Source of the DNA: Candidatus Bipolaricaulis sibiricus
Lineage (GTDB): Bacteria; Bipolaricaulota; Bipolaricaulia; Bipolaricaulales; Bipolaricaulaceae
Reading direction: 5' to 3'
Assembly: GCA_004102645.1 (NCBI GenBank)
Contig: CP034928.1
Location: 1,604,153-1,668,152 of the forward strand
DNA: 64,000 bases
Shown: in pieces, positions 8,280 through 16,872 of the stretch
Layout of the letters: each line of letters starts with the position of its first letter
Position numbering within the stretch: the stretch's first letter is position 1
Program-made: the position numbers and the translations under genes
The notes under the pieces: generated by a model
Database searches by the model: none
What the model saw: the letters and a program-made list of their open reading frames with translations, nothing else
Told to the model about the DNA's origin: nothing

Positions 8280-8726
8280 ATGAACACCCGCCATCCCATG
8301 GACATCCGAGACCTTTCGGTGGACGACTGCGACGAGCTGATCCGCTTGTGGAAGGAGGCGGGGCTTCCGTTCCGCCCCCAAGGCCGGGACAGCCGGGAGG
8401 CGATCGCCCGCCAGATGGAGGGAGGGACGGCGATCTACCTCGGAGCGGAACAGGACGGACAGCTTATCGGCGCGGTCCTGGGGACGCACGACGGCCGCAA
8501 GGGCTGGATCAACCGGCTCGCCGTCCACCCTGCCCACCGCCGCCGGGGGATCGGACGAGCGCTCGTCGGCGCCGTGGAGGAGCGCCTCCACGGGATGGGA
8601 ATCGAGATCATCGCCGCACTCATCGAGGACTGGAACGAGGACTCGATGGCGTTCTTCGCCCGCCTGGGGTACGTCGCCCACCGGGACATCATCTACCACT
8701 CGAAGCGCCGCTCCCCGGAAACGTAG
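8280..8726 (+). CDS. GNAT family N-acetyltransferase
   Basis: A 148-residue GCN5-related acetyltransferase. The acetyl-CoA pyrophosphate-binding motif is HRRRGIGRAL, preceded by the beta-4 strand WINRLAVHP. The C-terminal strand is AFFARLGYV. The pattern RPQGRDSREAIARQ near the start is frequent in a broadly distributed GNAT subgroup of unknown substrate. The frame stays open upstream to 8196, but the ATG at 8280 has a GGAG eleven bases before it and the domain starts only at MDIRDL (ATG at 8298, also possible). It lies 44 bp downstream of a Phd-like antitoxin. The sequence looks more like a small-molecule or N-terminal acetyltransferase than an AtaT/TacT-type toxin. Confidence 0.85.
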   Translation: MNTRHPMDIRDLSVDDCDELIRLWKEAGLPFRPQGRDSREAIARQMEGGTAIYLGAEQDGQLIGAVLGTHDGRKGWINRLAVHPAHRRRGIGRALVGAVEERLHGMGIEIIAALIEDWNEDSMAFFARLGYVAHRDIIYHSKRRSPET

Positions 8727-8762
8727 GGCGTCCTCCACCGGCTCGGAGGCGCCTTCCCCCCG

Positions 8763-10466
8763 CTACTTCACAGAGCTGAGGCGCCCCTTGACGAGGTTGG
8801 CGAGGATCACGAGGCTCGCCGAGAGGCCGATCATCAGGATCCCGAGCGCGGAAACCTTCCCCCACAGCCCATCGTAGGCGTAGCGCATGATCTGCACTGA
8901 CAGAACCTCACTCCCAGGACGGGCGAGCACTGCGGAGACGCTCAGCTCGCGCACGAACATCGCCGCCATCAACACCCACGCCGAGAGGACGCCCGGAGCG
9001 ATAAGGGGCACGGTGATCCGGCGGAGCGTGCCGAGGAAGCTGGCGCCGCAGACCCGGGACGAGTCCTCGAGGTCGTGGTGGACCTGGATGAAGGCGCTGG
9101 TGAGGGGGCGGACGCCGTACGGGAGGTAGGTCCCGATGTAGGCGACCAGCAGCGCCCATAGGGTGGCGTAGATCGGCGTGCGGATCAGGAACCACATGAA
9201 CCCTACCCCAATGATGAGGCCGGGAAAGGAGAACGACAGGAACACGAGCGAGTCGAGGAGGCTCGTGGCGCGGCTCTTGATCTTGACCAGGACGTAGGCG
9301 ATGAACACCGACAGGAGCACGCCGAGCGTTGCCCCGCCCACGGCGAGGAGCGCCGTGTTCCCGATCGAGCGGAGGGCGATCCGGTCCTGGACGACGGCCC
9401 GCCAGTTGGCAAGCGAAAACAGGGTCAGGGCACGGCTGCCGGGCATCACCGTGTAGGGCAGGAACGACATGTACCCGAGCGTCAGCGCGGGGATCACGAT
9501 GAGCACGCAGAACAGCACCAACACGATCCCGAAGAACGCGTACCTCAGCCGGCCGAGGTCCACCACGGTGGGGCGGAACCCCTTGCCCGTGACGGTAACG
9601 AACCGCTCGCTCGCCGAGGTGAGGTAGCGGTAGAGGAGGATCAGGGAGATCGCCGAGACGAGGACGATCACCCCCAGCGCCGCCGCGCGGCCATAGTCGG
9701 GCGACCACCCCACGGAGATCACGCGGTAGACGTAGGTCGTGAGCACTTGGATGCGGCCGGGGATGCCGATCATCTGGGGAACGGCGAACGCAGCCAGGCT
9801 ACGGATCACGGCGAGCATGAACGCTGCGAGAATCGCTGGCCGGAGCATTGGCAGCGTGATCTTCGTCAGGGTCCGCACATTCGATGCACCGCTCACCCGC
9901 GACGCCTCCTCGAGGCTGATGTCAAACGAGTACAGCGCGGGAGAGATCACCATAAACGTCACAGGGAGATCGAGCAGGCCCTCGAGGAAGATCATCCCCC
10001 CGAGGGAGTAAATGTTAAGGGGCCCCCAGCTCGTCCCGAGGATGCCCCGCAGCCACTGGTTGAGGATCCCGTTCGTGGGGTTGAGGAGGATGATCCACGC
10101 CGCGGCGAACAGGACGTGGGGGAACATCATCGGAATGAGCGGCAGAATGCTGAACGCGCGCTTGAGGGGGATGTTCGTGCGGACGCTCAAGTACGCCAAG
10201 AACGTTCCCAGCGCGGTCGAAAACAAAGCCGAGCCGAAGGTGAAGATCAGCGTATTGAGGAGCACCCGGGGAAGCGAGGGATCGGAGTAGGCGGCGATGT
10301 ACTTGTCGAGCGTGAACGTCCCCAGCGCGCCCAGCCCGCGGGAGAAGCTCCCCAGGAGGAGCATCACGACCGGGCCGACGGTGAGGGAGGCCACGACCAG
10401 GATGAGCACCGCGACGAACATGGCCCGCGGCGGAACGGCGCCCCGCAGCCAACCGTGCGCGGTCAT
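8763..10466 (-). CDS. ABC transporter permease, two fused permease domains (FbpB/AfuB type)
   Basis: A 567-residue inner-membrane protein with two binding-protein-dependent permease domains in tandem, each of about six helices. Each half has an EAA-loop: LEEASRVSGASNVRT in the first and LEDSSRVCGASFLGT in the second. Fusion of both permeases in one chain is typical of the iron(III) FbpB and 2-aminoethylphosphonate-type transporters. The start at 10466 is chosen because it overlaps the ATPase stop (ATGA); a start at 10493 is also open. With the ATPase and the frameshifted binding protein upstream it forms a complete importer. Cargo could be ferric iron, thiamine, polyamine or phosphonate. Confidence 0.9.
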   Translation of the reverse strand: MTAHGWLRGAVPPRAMFVAVLILVVASLTVGPVVMLLLGSFSRGLGALGTFTLDKYIAAYSDPSLPRVLLNTLIFTFGSALFSTALGTFLAYLSVRTNIPLKRAFSILPLIPMMFPHVLFAAAWIILLNPTNGILNQWLRGILGTSWGPLNIYSLGGMIFLEGLLDLPVTFMVISPALYSFDISLEEASRVSGASNVRTLTKITLPMLRPAILAAFMLAVIRSLAAFAVPQMIGIPGRIQVLTTYVYRVISVGWSPDYGRAAALGVIVLVSAISLILLYRYLTSASERFVTVTGKGFRPTVVDLGRLRYAFFGIVLVLFCVLIVIPALTLGYMSFLPYTVMPGSRALTLFSLANWRAVVQDRIALRSIGNTALLAVGGATLGVLLSVFIAYVLVKIKSRATSLLDSLVFLSFSFPGLIIGVGFMWFLIRTPIYATLWALLVAYIGTYLPYGVRPLTSAFIQVHHDLEDSSRVCGASFLGTLRRITVPLIAPGVLSAWVLMAAMFVRELSVSAVLARPGSEVLSVQIMRYAYDGLWGKVSALGILMIGLSASLVILANLVKGRLSSVK

Positions 10467-11566
10467 GACTGCGGCCGAAGCACGCGGCACCACTCGGGGC
10501 GTACTCGGAACCGAACTTCGTCCCCTTCGGTCACGCGATCGGCCAAGCCCAGCTTCGCCAGCAGCTCGACCCCATTCACCTCCACCCGCACCTCGTAGGC
10601 CTCGCCCGTGAACAAGGCCGCCTTGACCCGGCCGTCGAACTCGTTCATCTCACCGGGGAGTCCAGGCTGAACACGCTCCACCGACTCGGTGCGGAAGTAC
10701 ATGGTGGCTTGCCCATGCGGGGGAAGGTCTGGGGGCGCTGCGGCCTTCATCCGTCCGAGGGGCGTGTCGACGAGGGCGAGTCCGTCGCCCACGTAGGAGA
10801 CCACCGTCGCCTGAACAAAGTTCGCCCGCCCGATGAAGTCGACCACGAACGGGTTGTCGGACTGGAAGTAGAGCTCCGTCGGTGTGCCCCGCTCCACGAT
10901 CGCCCCACGGTGCATGACCGCGACCTCGTCCGAGATGGCCAGAGCCTCCACCCGGTCGTGGGTGACGTAGATCGAGGAAAGGCCGAGCGAGGTGATGAAC
11001 GCCCGCAGCTCCTGGCGTGTGCTCTCGCGCAGTTTGGCATCGAGGTTGCTCAAGGGCTCGTCGAACAGGATGACCTTGGGTTCAGCCACCAACGCCCGCG
11101 CCAACGCGACGCGCTGCTGTTGGCCCCCGCTGAGCTTGGTGGCCGGGCGGTTCTCGAGGCCCCCCAGTTGCACCATGTCCAGTACGGCCTTCACCCGCCG
11201 CGTGACCTCGTGACGGGGAACCTTGCGGAGGCGAAGCGGGTACGCCACGTTGTCGAACACGGTCATGTGGGGCCAGATGGCATAGGACTGAAACACCATG
11301 CCCAATCCACGGCGTTCGGGCGGGAAGGCGATGCCGCGGGCCTTCGACCAAACGACGTCGTCTCCCACCTTGATCTCTCCGGAGTCCGGGTTCTCCAAAC
11401 CGGCAATCGACCGGAGAAGGGTGGTCTTCCCGCACCCCGACGGGCCCAACAGCGTGAGGATCTTGCGCGGGGGGGTGATCAGCGAGACCCGATCGAGGGC
11501 CTTGACCTCCTCATGCTTCGATCGAAACGTCTTCGTGAGCTCGGCGACGGATACCTGCACATCCAC
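10463..11566 (-). CDS. ABC transporter ATP-binding protein (FbpC/PotA type)
   Basis: A 367-residue ATPase with Walker A GPSGCGKTT at residues 41-49, signature LSGGQQ at 145-150, Walker B ILFDE at 166-170 and a downstream switch histidine (VTHD). The C-terminal 120 residues form the TOBE-type regulatory domain usual in FbpC, PotA and MalK proteins. It energises the fused permease encoded immediately downstream (4-nt overlap). A 66-bp gap with a strong stem-loop separates it from the binding-protein gene upstream. Confidence 0.94.
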   Translation of the reverse strand: MDVQVSVAELTKTFRSKHEEVKALDRVSLITPPRKILTLLGPSGCGKTTLLRSIAGLENPDSGEIKVGDDVVWSKARGIAFPPERRGLGMVFQSYAIWPHMTVFDNVAYPLRLRKVPRHEVTRRVKAVLDMVQLGGLENRPATKLSGGQQQRVALARALVAEPKVILFDEPLSNLDAKLRESTRQELRAFITSLGLSSIYVTHDRVEALAISDEVAVMHRGAIVERGTPTELYFQSDNPFVVDFIGRANFVQATVVSYVGDGLALVDTPLGRMKAAAPPDLPPHGQATMYFRTESVERVQPGLPGEMNEFDGRVKAALFTGEAYEVRVEVNGVELLAKLGLADRVTEGDEVRFRVRPEWCRVLRPQS

Positions 11567-11588
11567 GTCCTTTGCCCCGATGGGCCGC

Positions 11589-11622
11589 GAGGTGGCCTGC
11601 CGTAGAGCCGGCAGGCCACCTC
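11589..11622 (-). promoter_or_regulatory. Intercistronic stem-loop between binding protein and ATPase genes
   Basis: A perfect 14-bp inverted repeat (GAGGTGGCCTGCCG and its complement) with a 6-nt loop fills the gap between the binding-protein stop (11633) and the ATPase start (11566). No T-run follows on the transcribed strand, so it is not a simple terminator. Similar hairpins in ABC operons protect the upstream message so that the binding protein is made in excess over membrane components; that role is inferred here. Confidence 0.6.
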
Positions 11623-11632
11623 AGTAGACCAC

Positions 11633-12636
11633 CTACCTGAAGATGCCGGCGAAGAACTGGCTCCAGTACTGGATCTCTTCGTCGGAGAGATCGCGGATGG
11701 GCCGCACCACGGTCTGGTCGATCCCAGGAACCGGCGGGTAGATCCCCTCGTAGAGGACGTATTCCCCGACCTTGTCGGCCAGAAGCTTCATCGAAACGTC
11801 GGACAGCCAGAAGTCGATGAACAGCTTGGCCGCCTCGGGGTGACGGGGGTTCTTCACGATGGCGATCGCCCGAGGCGATCCGAACAGCCCTTCCGTCACG
11901 TTCGCCCACCCCAACGGAGCCGGGGCCTTGGTGATGATGTACTTCGGCATCGAGATCCCGAGCACCCGCTCGCCACGGGCAATCGGATCCGGCGTGGGCC
12001 CGAACGACGCCACGTACAACGGGCGGTTCGCCGCGATCCCCCGCAGCCACTGCACCCAGGAAGCCTCGCTGTCGAACACCTCTTCCTTGAGGGCAACAAG
12101 CCACGAGATCGTGGTAGCGTGTACCGTGGGATCGGGCATCAGGAGCTTGTCGCGCCACTTCGGGTCGGCAAGCTCGAGGTAGGACGTCGGAACCTGGTCA
12201 GCAGCGAGGAGCTCCGTGTTGTAGAGAATGCACACGTACTCGATGCCGAACAGCTGGATCACTCCGTCCTCATCGAGGGCCCAGTCAGGGTACAACGCGG
12301 CGTTGGAGACACGTAGGAACCCAACACACCCTGCTCCTTGAGGATCTGAAGGATGGGGAGTGGCCCCTGGACAACGTCCGCGAGAAGTTTGCCGGCCTGG
12401 AACTCCGTGAGCACAGTAGGTACGAACTTGTCCGTGGCCACCCGCACGTACTCCGCGTTGAACCCGTAGGTGCTCGCGAATTCTGCCAGAATCGGCTCGA
12501 TCGCGGTGATGTTGGCGTAGAACGTGACCTTGCCCTCGGCCTTTGCCGTGTCCACGTCGGCTTGGCCCCACACAGCAAACGCAGCAAACGCCAGACAGAC
12601 CGCAGCGGTAAACAAACGGGACCGGACTCGCTTCAC
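11633..12636 (-). pseudogene. ABC transporter substrate-binding protein (FbpA-like), one-base frameshift
   Basis: A GTG start at 12636 is preceded by GGAGGTGG. The first 110 residues hold a signal peptide (MKRVRSRLFTAAVCLAFAAF, then a WGQA cleavage region) and the start of a periplasmic iron/spermidine-type fold (GKVTFYANITAIEPIL, then KFVPTVLTEFQAGK). At about 12312 this frame fails. The next frame continues with NAALYPDWALDEDG, then YNTELL and GWANVTEGL, to the stop at 11633. Adding one base near TCTCCAACG restores a single protein of about 334 residues, the usual family size. The ligand is unknown, although the FbpB/FbpC-like partners favour ferric iron. It is coupled to the gene upstream by a GTGA overlap. 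A one-base deletion or sequence error is likely; a functional importer needs this protein intact. Confidence 0.85.
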
Positions 12637-13185
12637 TCGATACCACCTCCGGTCTGAATGTAGCTTGGGTGTGGGGCTTCCTCAACACGGACACCAGACG
12701 GGGAGCGGCCGAACCGTCCGTCGCCGGCCCAGCCCTCCCGGGTTTCAGGATGCATCCAGCACATCTCGACTCTGGTCAGGAGATCGACCTCCTCGGTCTC
12801 CACCGCGAGCGTGCAGTGAACCACGATGCTCCCCGGGGGTGTACAGCGGGTCGCACGAGAGCCCGCAGGCACGGACGAGCGCGACGTGGGCCCCGTGGGC
12901 CCGCACCTGGTCAGGGGAGGGGACGGCGGGAGAGTACGGCGTGGGCTTCTCTCTGCGGGACGCGCCGAACGGAATGGGCCCCGGGCCCGAATCGGTCACC
13001 TCGAAGACGTCGACGAGGGTCGCGAGCACCGCGCGGTCCCCGTCTGTGAACAGGGAGAACGCGACGTACGGGGAAAGGCCGAGCTGGTCCGAGTCATTGC
13101 CCACCCGAGCCTCCTCCAGGACCCGCCACAGGTCGCAGGTCCTCGCGCCCGTCCGTGCGTCAAGCGTCAGTCCGATTCCGAACAT
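12633..13185 (-). pseudogene. 2'-5' RNA ligase-like (2H phosphoesterase) protein, one-base frameshift
   Basis: The ATG at 13185 lies 19 nt inside the end of ribD. The first frame begins MFGIGLTLDA and reaches CDPLYTPG. At the CCCCCGGGG run (about 12830-12838) the family pattern moves to another frame, SIVVHCTLAVETEEV, which ends at 12633 in a TGA overlapping the next GTG start. Removing one base from the run gives about 183 residues, the normal 2H size. The 2H superfamily has two HxT/S motifs. The second (HCT) is present; the first position reads SPYVAFSL, so its histidine is replaced by tyrosine. 2H enzymes act on 2',3'-cyclic or 2'-5' RNA ends. Whether this member is active is doubtful even without the frameshift. 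Confidence 0.65.
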
Positions 13186-14291
13186 AGCGTGTCGTGGACT
13201 GGGTAGCCGGTGACGAGGAGGTCCTCCCCCACGTGCTCGACGACGAGGTCGCGAACCCGGATCGCCTGAGCGGGATCCTCCACGCCCTCTCCACCCACGG
13301 AAGGGGCGGCCTCCCGCCCGCCGAGGACCAGTGGCGCGTAGAAGAACGCAACCTTGTGGACGAGCCCCCTGGACAGGAACGACCACGCCACCTCAGACCC
13401 CCCCTCGACGAGGAGGGAGTCGGTCTCCTCCCCCAACCGGCACAGGAGCGCGGCGAGGTCCACCCGGCCTCCCGCCCCCGGAAGCCGCCACACCTCGGCT
13501 CCTCGGTCCTGCAGCGCAGCTTCGATCTCCACGGGCATCCGGTCGGTGGTGGCGACGACGGTCCTCGCCTCGGGGGATAGAACCCTCGCCCGAAGGGGGA
13601 TCCGGCCCGCGGAGTCGAGGACCACCCGCAACGGCTGTCGTCCGTCGGCCTCGCGCACGGTGAGGGAAGGATCGTCGGCAAGCACGGTTCCCACGCCGAC
13701 GAGAATCGCCCCATACCGGGCGCGGAGGGAGTGGACGAGCCGCCGGGAGGCAGGCCCGGTGATCCAGCGCGACTTCCCGGTCCGGGTGGCGATCTTCCCA
13801 TCGAGGCTCAGCGCGAGCTTGAGGACGACGAACGGGGTGCGGTGGACGATCCAGTGGAAGAAGACCTCGTTCAGCCGCCGGGCGTCCTCGGCAAGCACCC
13901 CCTCCACCACCTCGACCCCCGCGTCCCGCAGTTGGGCCAGGCCGCGGCCGTTCACGCACGGGTTGGGATCGGCCGCGGCCACGATCACCCGCCGAACCCC
14001 GGCCCGAAGAATCGCGTCGGCGCACGGTGGCGTCTTCTTGCCCGGGAACGCGACGCACGGCTCGAGGGTGAGGTAGAGGTCAGCGCCCCGCGCCCGCTCC
14101 CCCGCCTCGAGGAGGGCCACCGCCTCAGCGTGGGGCCCCCCGCACACGGCGTGGTAACCCTCGGCCACCACAACGCCGTCCTTCACGACGACCGCACCGA
14201 CGAGCGGGTTGGGGCGGGTCCACCCTGCCCCGCAGCGAGCGAGCTCAAGGGCCCGCCTCATGAACGCTTCGTGCGTCCCGCTTTCGTCCAT
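13167..14291 (-). CDS. ribD: Bifunctional diaminohydroxyphosphoribosylaminopyrimidine deaminase / reductase
   Basis: Catalyses the second and third steps of riboflavin synthesis: deamination of the pyrimidine and reduction of the ribosyl side chain. At 374 residues it has the standard two-domain layout. The N-terminal zinc deaminase shows HAE at 54-56 and PC at 78-79 with a third ligand C90 (KTPPC). The C-terminal reductase has LKLALSLDGKIA and LLVEGGSEV. Other rib genes are not in the window, and no FMN-riboswitch-like leader is seen upstream. The start overlaps the end of rpe by 34 nt, so the two are probably cotranscribed. The overlapping 2H gene follows. Confidence 0.96.
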   Translation of the reverse strand: MDESGTHEAFMRRALELARCGAGWTRPNPLVGAVVVKDGVVVAEGYHAVCGGPHAEAVALLEAGERARGADLYLTLEPCVAFPGKKTPPCADAILRAGVRRVIVAAADPNPCVNGRGLAQLRDAGVEVVEGVLAEDARRLNEVFFHWIVHRTPFVVLKLALSLDGKIATRTGKSRWITGPASRRLVHSLRARYGAILVGVGTVLADDPSLTVREADGRQPLRVVLDSAGRIPLRARVLSPEARTVVATTDRMPVEIEAALQDRGAEVWRLPGAGGRVDLAALLCRLGEETDSLLVEGGSEVAWSFLSRGLVHKVAFFYAPLVLGGREAAPSVGGEGVEDPAQAIRVRDLVVEHVGEDLLVTGYPVHDTLCSESD

Positions 14292-14914
14292 AGTTCGAGC
14301 GCCGCCGCGGCAGGATCACCGTTCCCGAAGATCGACGACCCGGCGACGATCACGTCCGCTCCCGCCTCGACCACGCCTCGGACGTTCGCCGGGCTAATCC
14401 CCCCGTCCACCGCGATCTCCACGGGCCGAGTCCCGATCTCTCGGCGCAGGGCCCGGATCCGTTCCAAGGCCTCGGGGAGGAAGGCCTGCCCCCCGAACCC
14501 CGGCTCGACGCTCATCACGAGGACGAGGTCCACCCGGTCGAGGAACGGAAACACCTTCTCGAGGGGAGTCCCGGGCCGGAACGAGATCCCGGCCTTGCAC
14601 CCCAGCGCTCGGATCGCGCGCAGCGCCTCCTCCACAGGATCCGCAGCCTCGACGTGGACGGTGATCGAGTCCTCGGGCCCGACCCGGAACACAGGCGCGT
14701 AGCGGACGGGTCGCTCGATCATGAGGTGGATCGCGAACGGAAGGCGCGTGTAGGGGCGGAGGGCGTTCGCAACCGGCGGACCGAACGTGAGGTTGGGAAC
14801 GAAATGCCCATCCATCACGTCCAGATGAAGGAGGTCCACCATTGCCTCCACCCGCTGCACGTCGCGGGCGAGGTGAGCGAAATCCGCGGACAGGATCGAC
14901 GCGGCGAGCTTCAC
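14258..14914 (-). CDS. rpe: Ribulose-phosphate 3-epimerase
   Basis: Interconverts D-ribulose 5-phosphate and D-xylulose 5-phosphate in the pentose phosphate pathway. The 218-residue TIM barrel has the family signatures LHLDVMDGHFVPN (metal ligands in H30, D32, D35 region), AIHLMIE, MSVEPGFGGQAF and AVDGGI with the following phosphate loop (GADVIVAGSSIF). It is first in a minus-strand run rpe-ribD-2H-ABC importer, and shares ribose-phosphate metabolism with RibD. A 218-bp gap without a convincing gene separates it from the protease gene upstream. Confidence 0.96.
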   Translation of the reverse strand: MKLAASILSADFAHLARDVQRVEAMVDLLHLDVMDGHFVPNLTFGPPVANALRPYTRLPFAIHLMIERPVRYAPVFRVGPEDSITVHVEAADPVEEALRAIRALGCKAGISFRPGTPLEKVFPFLDRVDLVLVMSVEPGFGGQAFLPEALERIRALRREIGTRPVEIAVDGGISPANVRGVVEAGADVIVAGSSIFGNGDPAAAALELWTKAGRTKRS

Positions 14915-15132
14915 GGCCTACCCGTCACCCCGCCCCTCACCCCGACCTCTGTCGCGTCGAGGAGAAGGAGCAGAGGCACAACGCCTCCCGTTCCGAGGCG
15001 AGGGAGAGCACGCGGGCCGGGTCCCCCAACGGGGATGCGGAGCGCGGCTCGCGCCCGCTCGATCGATCCAGCAACTCGCCTCTTCGGTTCTCCGGTCTCG
15101 GCACACCCGGCAGTGAGACAGCACGGGCTCCG

Positions 15133-15813
15133 CTACCGGCGGCGGTTGGCGACCATGAGCATGGACAAAAGCTGCAGCGCCGCCATCGCCGCCGCGGCAA
15201 CGTAGGTCAGGGCGGCCGCGCTCAGTACCTGCCGCACGCCGCCTAGCTCCTCCCGGGTCACGATCCCACCCGAGCTCAACGCCGCCACAGCCCGCCGCGA
15301 GGCGTTGAACTCCACCGGTAGGGTCACAAGGGTGAAGAACACCGCCGCAGCGAACAGGAGGATCCCCACGTTGATCAGCACGTCCGACTGGAAGAACAAC
15401 CCGACGAAGAACAGCGGGAACGCAAGCTGGCTCCCAAAGCTCGCCACGGGAACAATCGTCGAGCGCAGTGCGAGGGGCGCGTAGCCGTGGGCGTGTTGGA
15501 TCGCGTGCCCAGCCTCGTGGGCCGCCACCCCGACCGCAGCCACGGAGTTCGACCCCGGCGCAGACAGGCGAAGTGCCTTCCGGCGGGGATCGTAGTGGTC
15601 GCCGAGCGGCCGATCGGTGCGCTCGATCGCGACCCCGCTGACCCCAGCTTCCCGCAGAATCACCGCTGCCGCTTGTTCGGCAGTGACGCGCTTCTGAATG
15701 GGTACATGCAGGTACTTGGCGTACGTGCTCCGCACCTTGTACTGGGCGTAGATCGCCAGGATCAGCGCCGGCAGAAGCACGATCAGTGTTTCGGGGTAGA
15801 ACAGCCAAAACAT
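15133..15813 (-). CDS. YugP-type membrane zinc metallopeptidase
   Basis: A 226-residue integral membrane protein of the Zn_peptidase_2 (YugP) family. HEAGH at residues 99-103 is the zinc/catalytic motif. An N-terminal transmembrane helix precedes it and two or three hydrophobic helices follow. The ATG at 15813 is chosen over a GTG at 15819 because AAGGAGG lies seven bases before the ATG but only one base from the GTG. YugP proteases are membrane-embedded and of uncertain substrate. The gene lies just downstream of the RNase P RNA on the same strand. Confidence 0.88.
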   Translation of the reverse strand: MFWLFYPETLIVLLPALILAIYAQYKVRSTYAKYLHVPIQKRVTAEQAAAVILREAGVSGVAIERTDRPLGDHYDPRRKALRLSAPGSNSVAAVGVAAHEAGHAIQHAHGYAPLALRSTIVPVASFGSQLAFPLFFVGLFFQSDVLINVGILLFAAAVFFTLVTLPVEFNASRRAVAALSSGGIVTREELGGVRQVLSAAALTYVAAAAMAALQLLSMLMVANRRR

Positions 15814-15850
15814 CCGCACACCTCCTTGAAGACCTTGTGATTGTAGCCTG

Positions 15851-16213
15851 GGTAAGGGAGAGGGCCGTAGGCCGGATTCTGTCGTGGGGGGCCATTCATC
15901 TACGCGGCCTACCCGGAGGCATCGGGCGGGCCACCCTCAACCGCCTCCCTATTTGGCCTTGCTCCGGCTGGGGTTTGCCGTGCCCGGAGACCTCACGGCC
16001 CCGGCGGTGGGCTCTTACCCCACCGTTTCACCCTTGCCCGCACCCCCCTCCTTCCCCCTAGGGAGAGGGAGTCGAGAGAGGCCGTTGGCGGTCTGTTCTC
16101 TGTGGCACTTTCCAGGGGTCGCCCCCTCTCGGATTGCCCCGAGCAGCCTGCCCTGCGGAGTCCGGACCTTCCTCAGGGTTTCCCCCGCGGCCCCCTGGCC
16201 GTCTCCCTACCGC
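15851..16213 (-). ncRNA. rnpB: RNase P RNA (M1-like, bacterial type A)
   Basis: The catalytic RNA of RNase P, which matures tRNA 5' ends. On the minus strand the conserved blocks appear in order: GAGGAAGGTCCGGACTCC (16181-16150 region), AAAGTGCCACAGAGAACAG, AAGGGTGAAACGGTG, GGTAAGAGCCCACCG, the AGCAAGGCCAAATAGG block, and the 3' block with GTAGATGAATG and ACGACAGAATCCGGC. Helix P1 can be formed between GGTAGGGAG at the 5' end and CTCCCTTACC at the 3' end, which sets the boundaries to within a few bases. The usual GAGGAAAGTCC is GAGGAAGGTCC here. A TATACT about 40 bases upstream could be the -10 of its promoter. Confidence 0.95.
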
Positions 16214-16872
16214 AGGCCGGTCCTCGTGAACCTGCACCGAGGACACGTCCACAGTATACCGCGGAACGATGCGCGCCTACGGAGCGGACGCAGGCAGTGC
16301 GGACAGAGGAAGGTGCGTGCTGCGAGGAACAGCACGCCCCCCCCCGCCACGGAGAGGACCACGTAGGCCCACGTCCACGACCGAGGCCTCTCCGTACGCT
16401 CTTTGGGCCCGGAGATGAGGAGGTCAAGGAGCCGCGTGGCGAGGTTCGCGATCGCCAACGCGGGGTGAGCTCGGTTCGCTTCGATCCGCGCCTCAGCGAG
16501 AATCCCCTCCCACTCGGGCGGTGCCACCCGCCCCGCCGCCTTCTCCCCCAGCCGCGCCTCGACGCTCCACCGACGGTCTTCGCCGCGCAGGAACACAACG
16601 AGTACCGCGTCAGCGGGCAATCGCCACGCGGAGAAGACAGCACTGGCGTACACAGTTGGGTTCGAAAAGGGGTCGTGCCACGAGGCGAGGTACACGAGCG
16701 ATACACCGTGACCTTTCAAGGATGCGATGGCGGACTCCAACCGGTCGCGGTCCGCCCGCTGCAAGGTCTGGCCGTAGTCGTTGATGGCACCAACCTGCTG
16801 AGGAAGCTCCGGGCGAGTCTGGGCAGCGGCTAGGCAGGCCGCAAGTAGAGGAATCGCGAACAGTGCTCGCAG
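16207..16872 (-). CDS. TPM-domain membrane protein with C-terminal zinc ribbon
   Basis: A protein of about 221 residues. It has an N-terminal signal-like segment (ALFAIPLLAACLAAAQ), a TPM domain (INDYGQTLQRADRDRLESAI, later DAVLVVFLRGEDRRW), a transmembrane helix, then a cytoplasmic zinc ribbon (CPHC...CPRC). TPM proteins are found in cell-envelope quality control and photosystem repair; the role here is unknown. No ATG, GTG or TTG lies close to the signal segment. A CTG at 16872 sits seven bases after a perfect GGAGG and is chosen; GTG at 16944 would give a longer form overlapping the upstream gene by 115 nt. The 3' end touches the 5' end of the RNase P RNA. Confidence 0.75.
   Translation of the reverse strand: MRALFAIPLLAACLAAAQTRPELPQQVGAINDYGQTLQRADRDRLESAIASLKGHGVSLVYLASWHDPFSNPTVYASAVFSAWRLPADAVLVVFLRGEDRRWSVEARLGEKAAGRVAPPEWEGILAEARIEANRAHPALAIANLATRLLDLLISGPKERTERPRSWTWAYVVLSVAGGGVLFLAARTFLCPHCLRPLRRRASFRGILWTCPRCRFTRTGLR

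Noticed and set aside
14915-15132. Small open frames in the gap between the YugP-like gene and rpe
   Set aside because: Arginine- and proline-rich shadow frames with no ribosome-binding site; no RNA motif was recognised either.
14915-15132. FMN riboswitch upstream of the rpe-ribD run
   Set aside because: The conserved RFN-element blocks are not seen.
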